A DNA stretch of 64,000 nt from positions 1 through 64,000 of the forward strand of contig NZ_BQUV01000006.1 of NCBI RefSeq assembly GCF_022835695.1. Reading direction: 5' to 3'. The translations under genes and the position numbers were made by a program. The stretch is from Bradyrhizobium sp. Ce-3 (GTDB lineage Bacteria > Pseudomonadota > Alphaproteobacteria > Rhizobiales > Xanthobacteraceae). The notes below the pieces were generated by a model. It had not been told where the DNA came from. It made no database searches and saw only the letters and a program-made list of their open reading frames with translations. Below, in pieces: positions 45,796 to 53,145 of the stretch; position 1 is the stretch's first letter, and every line of letters starts with the position of its first letter.

Positions 45796-46716
45796 ATGAA
45801 CGACGGTGTCTCGACGATGACGGCGAGCTGCTTCGGCCGATGGCGGAAGCAGCGCGATCCTGCGCGTCGCTGGAACCGCCGCATTGCAGCTGGTTGCCTG
45901 GGGCTCGCACTGTGTCTTGCGCTGTGTCTTGCGCAGCGCGCTCACGCGGAGGAAGCGACGCCGGCGTCGTCATTCAGCACGCGCTTTGCGGCCTTCGACC
46001 AGGCCGAGCCTGCTGCCGATGCCACGGCAAAGCCGCCGGCTGAGGCGGCGGCGCAGCCGGTCGTACCGGCCAAGGATGCGGTCAGGGACACGGCAAAGGA
46101 CACAGGTGGCAGAAATCTCCCGCCGTCGTCCACGAGCCAGGCCCCGGTGTCGGACGCGCGCATGCGCTACCGCGCGCTGATCGAGAAGGAGGCGGCCGGG
46201 ACTGGATTGGCACCCGAGATCGCCGAGGCCGTGATGGGCGTGGAAAGCGGCTACAATCCCGACGTGATCGGCGGCGTCGGCGAAATCGGACTGATGCAGC
46301 TGTTGCCGTCGACCGCGCGCATGCTCGGCTTTTCCGGCTCCCTCGCCGAGCTGGCCATACCCGAAAACAACATTCACCTCGGTGTCATGTATCTTGCGCA
46401 GGCGTGGCGCCGGGCCGGCGGCGACCTCTGCACCGCAGTCATGAAGTACCGCGCCGGTCACGGCGAGACCCGCTTTTCTTATCTATCGGTGAATTATTGC
46501 GTGGCGGTGCGCTCCCGTTTGTTTGCCCGCGGCTTCCGCGTGACGGGAACCGTGCCGGTCGCGACCTTCGGCGAACCCGGGCGCAGCGGCGGTGCTGGCG
46601 GCGGCGGATGTGGCCGCAAATGCCTCGGCGGCGGCGGATGGATCGGGCGCGTCGATCTCATTGCGCTCAACACGCGGCTGAACGCACTTGTGATCCAGGC
46701 AAGGGGAGGCAAATAG
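45796..46716 (+). CDS. Lytic transglycosylase (SLT domain)
   Basis: A 306-residue exported protein with a signal peptide ending near AQRAHAEEA. The SLT domain spans about 125-245: the catalytic glutamate is in EAVMGVESGYNPDVIG, followed by IGLMQLLPSTARMLGF, NIHLGVMYLAQAWRRAGGD and AVMKYRAGHGETRFS. The tail is Gly-rich with two cysteines. It cleaves peptidoglycan and probably makes room for the envelope-spanning complex encoded upstream. It is the last gene in the long cluster. Confidence 0.9.
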   Translation: MNDGVSTMTASCFGRWRKQRDPARRWNRRIAAGCLGLALCLALCLAQRAHAEEATPASSFSTRFAAFDQAEPAADATAKPPAEAAAQPVVPAKDAVRDTAKDTGGRNLPPSSTSQAPVSDARMRYRALIEKEAAGTGLAPEIAEAVMGVESGYNPDVIGGVGEIGLMQLLPSTARMLGFSGSLAELAIPENNIHLGVMYLAQAWRRAGGDLCTAVMKYRAGHGETRFSYLSVNYCVAVRSRLFARGFRVTGTVPVATFGEPGRSGGAGGGGCGRKCLGGGGWIGRVDLIALNTRLNALVIQARGGK

Positions 46717-46812
46717 CAACGCGACGCCGCCGTCATTGATGTCGTCGCCTTGATATCCTCCTTTGGCTTCCTATCGTTTGAAACAGTCCTGGTTCTGCAG
46801 GGAGCAGCACCG

Positions 46813-47238
46813 ATGAAAGCATTGATGTTGGCGATCGCCGTTGCCGCATTGTCGGCGATGCCGGCGCCGGCCCAGACGCAGCAGCGCACGCCGCTGCCGG
46901 AAATCGTCGTCGGTGCGCCGCCGCCGTCGGTCAATCTCAACCGCGACACGCCTGGCGGCGCCGGCCGGGCTGCGGCAAGAGGTAGCGGCGGCGCGCCCGA
47001 GCGTTGCGGTGATGCGGCGTCGCTTGGCTGCATCAACGAGCGGCTGAAGAAGCAGGTCGATCAGGTCAATCCGCCGGTGACCAACACGCCGCCGATCGAT
47101 GCGAAATCGCAGGACCTCAAGGTGGGCGTGGTCAACATCCCGGCGGTGCAGCAGCAATATGGCCGCAACTTCGGGGTCTCGGCGTTTCCCTATCGGCCGG
47201 CCGCGCCGGTTTACACGTCGCCGGTCGGACATCGGTGA
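46813..47238 (+). CDS. Small exported protein of unknown function
   Basis: ATG 46813 follows GGGAGCAG and gives 141 residues with a signal peptide (ALMLAIAVAALSAMPAPA, then QTQ). The mature protein is Pro/Gly-rich with one CX10C pair (ERCGDAASLGCINERLKKQV) and ends in a Pro/Tyr-rich segment. No domain recognised. It lies about 95 bp after the transglycosylase gene and could be part of that transcription unit. Confidence 0.65.
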   Translation: MKALMLAIAVAALSAMPAPAQTQQRTPLPEIVVGAPPPSVNLNRDTPGGAGRAAARGSGGAPERCGDAASLGCINERLKKQVDQVNPPVTNTPPIDAKSQDLKVGVVNIPAVQQQYGRNFGVSAFPYRPAAPVYTSPVGHR

Positions 47239-47274
47239 CGATCGTGGATGTCGATTGATGCTCGATCATCGAGG

Positions 47275-47288
47275 TGTGACTCGTCACA
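47275..47288. promoter_or_regulatory. 14-bp palindrome TGTGACTCGTCACA
   Basis: A perfect palindrome (TGTGAC-TC-GTCACA) located 70 bp before the zinc-ribbon gene, within a local AT-richer stretch. It resembles a Crp/Fnr-type half-site pair but with a spacer of 4 instead of 6 between TGTGA and TCACA. It could be an operator for the small downstream gene. Confidence 0.4.
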
Positions 47289-47358
47289 TTTCCGATGGTG
47301 GCATATGGGACAATGAAGGCAGCAACCGCTTGCTGATTCTCAACCGCTTGCTGACTTC

Positions 47359-47550
47359 ATGCGCAAATCCGATGTGACGTGCCCAAAATGCCAAGCCGGC
47401 TATCGCCGGATCGAACTGACGTCGAAGGGCGGCGCGGCGGGTGAGTTTCGCTGCCTGGTTTGCGGTGAAATCCTCGAGCGGATGGACGGTTCGACCGACG
47501 TCGCCTTCCGGCTGACGGTACAGCCCAACACGAATTCCTACGCGTTCTAG
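47359..47550 (+). CDS. Small zinc-ribbon protein
   Basis: A 63-residue cytosolic protein with two CXXC knuckles (VTCPKCQAG and FRCLVCGEI, about 8-11 and 32-35), a compact zinc ribbon. The C-terminal tail (VAFRLTVQPNTNSYAF) has no recognised motif. Proteins like this may bind nucleic acid or another protein. The stop codon lies inside a dispersed repeat. Function unknown; the CDS itself looks sound. Confidence 0.75.
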   Translation: MRKSDVTCPKCQAGYRRIELTSKGGAAGEFRCLVCGEILERMDGSTDVAFRLTVQPNTNSYAF

Positions 47551-47586
47551 AGCGATTTCGGCGAAGTGGATACCGGTTCGCGTCAG
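47548..47586. repeat. Dispersed repeat fragment (GAGCGATTTCGGCGAAGTGG)
   Basis: A short segment beginning TAGAGCGATTTCGGCGAAGT and including GGATACCGGTTCGCGT recurs as an intergenic repeat in this bacterial group (recalled, not computed). It supplies the stop codon of the zinc-ribbon gene and separates it from the convergent MFS gene. Confidence 0.5.
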
Positions 47587-47592
47587 CCATGA

Positions 47593-48855
47593 TCAACGCT
47601 GCTGTGGCAGTTTGACCTCGCTTCTTCGCGCCTCCTGGCTGCGATGTTCGGCTTCGCCGCCCAATCGCGACAGCATGACCAGGGCTACGATCGCGGCGGC
47701 AAAGCCGGCGGCGGCGCCGACCCCGAGCGCCCAGCGCGGGCCGAGGTGATCGGCGACCCAGCCGACGATCGGAGCGCCGATCGGCGTGCCGCCAAGCGCC
47801 ACGCCGAGCCGCAGCGCCATCACGCGGCCGCGCATCGCGGGCTCGGTCGAGAGCTGCATCAGCGCATTCGAGGTGTTGGTGACGGTCAGTGCGGCGACGC
47901 CGATCACGACCAGCGCGGCGGCGAACAGCCAGTAGCTCGGCGCCAGAGCGGCGAGCGTGCAGCCGAGCCCGAAGATCGCCGATCCCAGCATCAGGGACGA
48001 GAAGCGCGGCTGCTCGCGGCTCGCGGCCAGCAGCGCGCCCGACATCGTGCCGAGCGCCATCATCGACGACAACAGGCCGAAGCCGCGCGCATCGGTGTGG
48101 AACACGCCGACCGCCATGGTGGAAATGAAGATCGGAAAGTTCAGCCCGAAGGTCCCGATCAGGAACAGCATGATCAGCGTCGCCCGGAGATCGGGGCGCG
48201 ACCAGACATAGTGAAAGCCCTGCATCACGCTGCCCTTGGTGGGATGGGCGCGTGCGTTCGGACGCAGCTCCGAGGTGCGCAGCAGGGTCAGCGAGGTCAG
48301 CACCGCCAGGAACGATGCGCCGTTGAATAGGAACGCCCAGCCGGTGCCGACCGAGGCGATGATGAGGCCGGCAACGGCGGGGCCGATCATCCGCGCGGCA
48401 TTGAACGTGGTCGAGTTCAGCGCGATCGCGTTCGACAAGTTGGTGTCGCTGACCAGCTCGGCCACGAAGGTCTGCCGCACTGGCGCATCGAGCGCCGCGG
48501 CGCAGCCGAACAGGAATGCGAAGGTGTAGACGTGCCAGAGCTGCACCAGCCCGGTGACGGTGAGAATCCCGAGCGCCAGCGCCAGCGCGCCCATCGTCGC
48601 CTGGGTCGCCATCAGGAGCCTGCGCTGGTTGAAATGATCGGCGGCAAACCCGGTCCACGGCATCAATAGTAGCTGCGGTCCGAATTGCAGCGCCATCACG
48701 ATGCCGACGGCGGACGCGCTATGCTGCGTGAGCTGGGTGAGAACCAGCCAGTCCTGGGCGGCGCGCTGCATCCAGGTGCCGATGTTGGACACCAGCGCGC
48801 CGGCCGCCCAGACCCGGTAGTTGAAGCTGGCGAGTGATCGAAAGACGCGTCTCAT
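47593..48855 (-). CDS. MFS transporter (EntS/MFS_3-like exporter)
   Basis: A 420-residue major-facilitator protein with about twelve helices. The start FRSLASFNYRVWAAGALVSN and the motif FGPQLLLMPWTGFAADHFNQ RR in the loop after helix 2 are typical of the MFS_3 exporter group. It is the last gene of a four-gene minus-strand operon headed by a MarR regulator and overlaps the small membrane gene by 4 bases. Export of a small molecule or drug under MarR control is the natural reading. Confidence 0.9.
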   Translation of the reverse strand: MRRVFRSLASFNYRVWAAGALVSNIGTWMQRAAQDWLVLTQLTQHSASAVGIVMALQFGPQLLLMPWTGFAADHFNQRRLLMATQATMGALALALGILTVTGLVQLWHVYTFAFLFGCAAALDAPVRQTFVAELVSDTNLSNAIALNSTTFNAARMIGPAVAGLIIASVGTGWAFLFNGASFLAVLTSLTLLRTSELRPNARAHPTKGSVMQGFHYVWSRPDLRATLIMLFLIGTFGLNFPIFISTMAVGVFHTDARGFGLLSSMMALGTMSGALLAASREQPRFSSLMLGSAIFGLGCTLAALAPSYWLFAAALVVIGVAALTVTNTSNALMQLSTEPAMRGRVMALRLGVALGGTPIGAPIVGWVADHLGPRWALGVGAAAGFAAAIVALVMLSRLGGEAEHRSQEARRSEVKLPQQR

Positions 48856-49181
48856 GTTCTCTGCGGGTCATTGCCGCCGTGAAACCGTCCGAACCGCCGC
48901 GCCAGGAACAGGCCGATCACGAGGCCGCCGAGCCCAAGCGCTGCGACGTCGCTGGTGATCCTCAAGCCGAACTCGCCGACGCGGCAGACCAGGAGATATC
49001 CGACCGCGAGGTTGAAGAAGCCCCACACGATATTGACGGTCGATGACGACAGGCCCTCACCCGGCGGCTTCGCGAACGGGCTCTGGAACGGCTCGCCCAT
49101 CATGCCGGCGACGACGTGGGGGATCGCATTGGTGAGGAAGGCACCGCCGAAGAAATAGGCGACGAGGTCAAGCCAGTTCAT
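48852..49181 (-). CDS. Small integral membrane protein
   Basis: ATG 49181 (MNWLDLVAYFFGGAFLTNAI) gives 109 residues with three hydrophobic helices (about 5-22, 45-62 and 73-90). The open frame further upstream lies within the isochorismatase-like gene. It overlaps both neighbours (14 bases upstream, 4 bases with the MFS gene), so it is clearly part of the operon. No family I can name with confidence. Confidence 0.78.
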   Translation of the reverse strand: MNWLDLVAYFFGGAFLTNAIPHVVAGMMGEPFQSPFAKPPGEGLSSSTVNIVWGFFNLAVGYLLVCRVGEFGLRITSDVAALGLGGLVIGLFLARRFGRFHGGNDPQRT

Positions 49182-49743
49182 GTGCGTTGGTCCTTTCCAG
49201 CAGATCGATGATCGCCTGCGTCGAGCCGGTTTCGCCGAGCCGCGGGAACACATGCTCGATGCTGTAGGCATGCGCGTGCGGCCGCGCATCGGTCATGGCG
49301 TCGGTCGCGAGCGTGACGTTGAAGCCGGCCTCATAGGCCTGCCGCGCCGTGGATTCGACGCCGGTGCCGGTCGCAACGCCGGCGATCACGACATGGGTGA
49401 CGCCGCGGGCGCGCAGTTGCTTCTCGAGGTCGGTGCTGGCGAACGCGCCCCATGTCCGCTTGGTGACGACGATGTCGCTCGCTTGCCGTGCGAGCTCGGG
49501 GATCAGGTCGGTCCAGCCGTCGGGAAATGCCGCGTCGAGGCGTGGCCGCTCGGTTCGTCCGGGTGCCGTGCCATCGACATTGACCAGCGCGATCGGCAGC
49601 CGGCGCTCTCGAAACGCTGTCATTAGGGCGCCGGTGCGCGCCACGACGTCGGCGAACGGATGGATGAAGGGCGCACCGACGAGGCCCGCCTGCAGATCGA
49701 CCACAATGAGGGCGGTGACCGGATCGAGTGTGGTGAGGGCCAT
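49168..49743 (-). CDS. Isochorismatase-like hydrolase
   Basis: A 191-residue cysteine-hydrolase-superfamily protein. The conserved aspartate is in ALIVVDLQAG and the lysine in DIVVTKRTWGAF. The position usually holding the nucleophilic cysteine reads GVATGTGVESTARQA, with Gly, as in true isochorismatase-type members that do not use a cysteine. It sits between the MarR and membrane protein genes, so it probably acts on the small molecule handled by this operon. Confidence 0.87.
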   Translation of the reverse strand: MALTTLDPVTALIVVDLQAGLVGAPFIHPFADVVARTGALMTAFRERRLPIALVNVDGTAPGRTERPRLDAAFPDGWTDLIPELARQASDIVVTKRTWGAFASTDLEKQLRARGVTHVVIAGVATGTGVESTARQAYEAGFNVTLATDAMTDARPHAHAYSIEHVFPRLGETGSTQAIIDLLERTNAHELA

Positions 49744-49788
49744 GATCGTTTCCTTAGCGTGACGGCGATCGATGCGGCGCGGCCGGCA

Positions 49789-50241
49789 TCAATCTTCGAC
49801 CAGCCGCTTCAGTAGCCTGACCGCGGCGCCGAGTTCATCCTGTTCCTTCGCCGACAACCGCGCGGCGATGGTGCGCGACAACCAGTCCTGCCGCGCGGCG
49901 CGGCCGGTGCGCAGCCGCTCGCGGCAAACGTCGGTGAGCGACATGATGGTCTGCCGGCCGTCGTCCGGATCGGGCGCGCCGCGGACCAGGCCTGCGGCCT
50001 CGAGCGCCGCGATCGCCGAGCTCATCGATTGCGGACGCATTCCCTCCGACCGCGCCAGGCTGGACACGGTGGCGGGGCCGTCCTTTTCGAGGCGAAGCAG
50101 CACCGCGACCTGGGAAGGCGGCAGATCCTCGCGCTGGCCCTGTTCGCGAAGCCGGCGCTTCAGCGTTCCAATCAGAAGGCGAAGGTCTTCGGCGAGCGCG
50201 GATGTGCGCGCTGAGCCGGTACGGGCCGCTGCATTGCTCAT
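49789..50241 (-). CDS. MarR-family transcriptional regulator
   Basis: A 150-residue winged-helix regulator. The core is at about 40-110 (LPPSQVAVLLRLEKDGPATV, SSLARSEGMRPQSMSSAIAA and the wing GAPDPDDGRQTIMSLTD). It is the first gene of the minus-strand operon and probably represses it, including itself, until a ligand binds. An AT-rich stretch with inverted repeats lies just upstream at 50259-50305. Confidence 0.9.
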   Translation of the reverse strand: MSNAAARTGSARTSALAEDLRLLIGTLKRRLREQGQREDLPPSQVAVLLRLEKDGPATVSSLARSEGMRPQSMSSAIAALEAAGLVRGAPDPDDGRQTIMSLTDVCRERLRTGRAARQDWLSRTIAARLSAKEQDELGAAVRLLKRLVED

Positions 50242-50258
50242 GACGTGGAGAATGGCAT

Positions 50259-50305
50259 ATATGAAGATAAACTGTAAAGATTGTCTTCGCAGTCTAGCTT
50301 CATAT
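50259..50305. promoter_or_regulatory. AT-rich operator/promoter candidate upstream of marR-type gene
   Basis: ATATGAAG (50259-50266) and CTTCATAT (50298-50305) are inverted repeats, with an inner GAAGA (50263-50267) and TCTTC (50284-50288) pair. The segment is much more AT-rich than its surroundings and starts 18 bp upstream of the MarR start, so it may be the autoregulatory site. The remaining gap up to 50489 shows nothing else clear. Confidence 0.4.
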
Positions 50306-50488
50306 TCCCGTGATCGCCGGCGTCATCGCAGAGCTTTGCCGGACGACGCGAATCTGAACCGCGCCTGAATCCGGTTCTTGAGTGCATCACGTTAGGTTTT
50401 GTTGTCTTCTTGCGCGCGATTGCGGATGAGTGCGCTTGCGCTCACGACGTGGCGTCTCGTCCCCGCGGTGGCTCGCGGAGTTCTTTCC

Positions 50489-51442
50489 ATGAAGCTTTGG
50501 ATTCGTTTCACGGCGATCGGCGTGTCGATCGTCTTCACTTGTCTCGCGCAGCCGGCCGCGGCCCGGACGTGCGAGGCGCCGCCGGCGCTGACGTCGGTCG
50601 ATCCGCCCGGCTTCTACCAGGATGCCGGCGGCTACTCGGAGGCGATCAAGCCGTTGCATGCGTTCATTGCGCAGGTCAACAAGGCCGCCGATGAACGCGA
50701 CCAGGATTGCGTGCTGGACCTGCTCGCAAGCTGGGCGAGGGGAAATGCCCTGCTCACAATGGGTGCGAATTACCAGGGCGATTTCGAGCGTTCCTGGGCC
50801 GGGACCGATTTCGCGATGGTGCTGCTGCGTTTCCCTGCTGCGTCGATGAAGGCGGATCCTCGTTTCCAGCAGATCAAGCCGTGGCTGATCCGGATGGCCG
50901 AGGAGACGCGCGATGCCGATCGCATCAACCACCTCGGCAACAATCTGGTCTATTGGGCCGGGCTCGACCTGATGTCGATCGGCACGCTGACGGATCGGGC
51001 TGATCTGGTCGAGGCGGGGCTTTCCCGGGCGCGACAAGGCATCAGGGATATCGGGCCTCACGGCGAACTGGATCGCGAGTTGAAGCGTGGCGAGCGCGCG
51101 TTACACTACCACAATTTCGCGCTCACCCCGCTGGTGTTCTGCGCCGAACTCGCAAGCCGCCGGAAGATCGACCTCTATGCCGAGAACAATGGCGCGATCC
51201 ATCGGCTCGCCGCCGTGATCATTCGCGCGGTCAAGGACGAACGCAGCTTCGGCGCGCTCACCCAGGTGCCGCAGCAGCTGTTCCCCTGGACCTTCCAGGG
51301 CGACCTTGCCTGGATGGAGCCGTATTACGCCCGGTTTCACAGTCCGGACCTGCCGCCGATTCTGCGCGCGCGGCGGCCTCTGAACAACCCGCGGCTCGGC
51401 GGCAACGTGACGGCAAGCTGGGGCGCGCCCCTGCCGGGCTAA
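50489..51442 (+). CDS. Alginate lyase-like (AlgL-type) exported protein
   Basis: ATG 50489 follows CGGAG and gives 317 residues with a signal peptide (FTAIGVSIVFTCLAQPAAA, then RTC). The alpha/alpha-barrel lyase motifs are visible: RINHLGNNLVYWAGLDLMSI near residue 145, ALHYHNFALTPLVFCAELAS near 210 and DLYAENNGAIHRLA. These match the AlgL family, which cleaves mannuronate-type polymers. No alginate synthesis genes are nearby. It may act on the bacterium's own or a plant polysaccharide. Confidence 0.82.
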   Translation: MKLWIRFTAIGVSIVFTCLAQPAAARTCEAPPALTSVDPPGFYQDAGGYSEAIKPLHAFIAQVNKAADERDQDCVLDLLASWARGNALLTMGANYQGDFERSWAGTDFAMVLLRFPAASMKADPRFQQIKPWLIRMAEETRDADRINHLGNNLVYWAGLDLMSIGTLTDRADLVEAGLSRARQGIRDIGPHGELDRELKRGERALHYHNFALTPLVFCAELASRRKIDLYAENNGAIHRLAAVIIRAVKDERSFGALTQVPQQLFPWTFQGDLAWMEPYYARFHSPDLPPILRARRPLNNPRLGGNVTASWGAPLPG

Positions 51443-51479
51443 GCGTCGGCCAGAGATACGCGGCGCCGATGAGGTGCGA

Positions 51480-51788
51480 TTACTCGCTCTCGGCGGCCGC
51501 CGGAGCTTCGTACATATCCCGGGCGCGCCGGGTCACGGCCGCATAGCGCGCCGTCGCGCTGAGGCTCATCAGGCCGGCGCGCACCAGCCCGAGGATGGCG
51601 CGTCGGGAGTGGAACGGCCCGGTCTTGCTCGCGGCATATCCGCGCGGATAGAGCTGCAGGCGGCCGGCGAGCGCTTCCTGCAACGCCAGCTTCTGGGTGG
51701 CGCTCAGGCGTCGGCGTCGCGCGGGCTTTTCTGCCTCCGCCAACATGCGCAGGTCGATGCGCGACGCGTTCCGTGGCGCGGCCTTCAT
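51480..51788 (-). CDS. Uncharacterised basic protein
   Basis: ATG 51788 (MKAAPRNASRIDLRMLAEAE) gives 102 residues, rich in Arg and Ala. The two helical-looking segments (SATQKLALQEALAGRLQLYP and RRAILGLVRAGLMSLSATAR) have no recognised domain. The open frame upstream runs across the regulatory region of the kinase gene and is not believed. It could be a small DNA-associated protein or a spurious frame. Confidence 0.45.
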   Translation of the reverse strand: MKAAPRNASRIDLRMLAEAEKPARRRRLSATQKLALQEALAGRLQLYPRGYAASKTGPFHSRRAILGLVRAGLMSLSATARYAAVTRRARDMYEAPAAAESE

Positions 51789-51936
51789 AGTCAGCTCACA
51801 TTCCGGTCGACTGGCGCGGCCTTCGGCGAAGCCCGGCGCACGGCCGGCATCGTCATGGACGCCGGCATGTGGCACAACGTGGCTTGCGCTGTTGCTCATC
51901 CGCTGAGACAACCGCATTTCGGGCGGCGGCGGCAGC

Positions 51937-51970
51937 TGACGAAAGTCAGGATCGGTTGTGACGAAAGTCA
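51937..51970. promoter_or_regulatory. Tandem TGACGAAAGTCA operator sites
   Basis: The 12-mer TGACGAAAGTCA occurs at 51937-51948 and 51959-51970, 22 bp apart (two helical turns). Each copy is itself an inverted repeat (TGAC-N4-GTCA). The pair ends 65 bp before the kinase start at 52036. This is a convincing binding-site arrangement for a dimeric regulator, most simply the LuxR-type response regulator encoded downstream. Confidence 0.65.
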
Positions 51971-52035
51971 TATTCGTTTGCCGCCGCTTCGGGCTTACGC
52001 CAGAGTGGGCTGCTCGCTGAGTTGATGGGCAACGC

Positions 52036-53106
52036 ATGATCGATCTGAGCGCGGATTTGCTTGCGGCCGCAGAAGCCGATGTCATCGGTCTCGCCGTCAT
52101 CGGCGCCGACCGGAGCATGCAGCGGAAGACCGGTCGGCTGGTCGAATGGCTTCCCGCGATCGGCATCGACTGTTGCGAGTGCATGCTGCTGGTCGGCATG
52201 GAAGCCGAACTGGCGGCGCTTGCGGCAGGCCAGCGGGACATGATCGCGCTGGCCGGCGTGCGTGGTGCGTCGCCCGACATCACGCAGCCGATGACGGCGG
52301 TCGTGCGGTGGAATGCCTCGCTGTTGCACTACTTCGTGATCGCGATGCCGGACTTTGCCGGCCGTCAGGTCGAAACGCTGCTCGGCAGCGAGCGCCGGGC
52401 CCGCCGCCTGATGGAGCAGCAGCTCGAGGCGGCGAGCGCGGAGGTGCGGTTTGCCTCGCTGGCGCGGACGCGGCTGCGGCTGGCGCGCGATCTGCACGAT
52501 ACGCTGGTGCATTCGATCGTGGCGCTGCTGACCCAGATCCGGCTGATCAGGCATTATCTGACGGCCGATCCCGCACGCGTGGCGGACAGCCTTGCAACGG
52601 CCGAGGATGCCGCCGCGAGCGGGCTGTCGCGGGCCCGCGAAGCCATCGATCGCCTTCGCACGCCGGACGATTTCAAGCTCGATCCCGATGTCGAGGGATT
52701 GCTCAGCGACTTCGCCGCACGCAGCGGCGTCAGGGTGTCGATGCAGATCGACGAGGAGGCGAGGCCCGGCCTGCGCGACTGCGGCCTGACGATCCAGCGC
52801 ATTCTCAGCGAGGCGCTGCGCAATGTTCAGACCCATGCGCAGGCGCGCCGCGTGTCCTTTCATGCCTACGACGAGCCGGCGGCGGTCGGCCGCAAGCTCA
52901 TTGTCGAGATCCGCGACGACGGCCGCGGCTTCGATCTCGCGGTCCCGACACCCGGACATTTCGGATTGCTTGGAATGGCCGAATTTGCTGAACTTGTCGG
53001 CGGAAGCTGCGCGGTGGAGAGCGCGCCCGGACAGGGTACGCTGGTCCGGATATCGCTCCCCGTGGCGGTGCCGCCGGCTACGTCTGCCGGCGTGCTGGCG
53101 GACTGA
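52036..53106 (+). CDS. Soluble NarL-type sensor histidine kinase
   Basis: A 356-residue cytosolic kinase with no membrane helix. The N-terminal sensor (about 1-110) looks PAS-like and has a cysteine cluster (IDCCECM, C46, C47 and C49). The HisKA_3 motif RLARDLHDTLVHSIVALL contains the phospho-accepting H154. The ATPase domain shows SEALRNVQTHAQARRV, IRDDGRGFDL and FGLLGMAEFAE. It is paired with the LuxR-type regulator 39 bp downstream. Confidence 0.9.
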   Translation: MIDLSADLLAAAEADVIGLAVIGADRSMQRKTGRLVEWLPAIGIDCCECMLLVGMEAELAALAAGQRDMIALAGVRGASPDITQPMTAVVRWNASLLHYFVIAMPDFAGRQVETLLGSERRARRLMEQQLEAASAEVRFASLARTRLRLARDLHDTLVHSIVALLTQIRLIRHYLTADPARVADSLATAEDAAASGLSRAREAIDRLRTPDDFKLDPDVEGLLSDFAARSGVRVSMQIDEEARPGLRDCGLTIQRILSEALRNVQTHAQARRVSFHAYDEPAAVGRKLIVEIRDDGRGFDLAVPTPGHFGLLGMAEFAELVGGSCAVESAPGQGTLVRISLPVAVPPATSAGVLAD

Positions 53107-53145
53107 TGTGGTCGCCGCCTTGTTCAGGACCTTCGAGAGGATGAC

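Noticed and set aside
46980-47230. Reading the small exported protein at 46813 as a known family.
   Set aside because: Pro/Gly-rich composition could suggest many families, but no specific motif is present.
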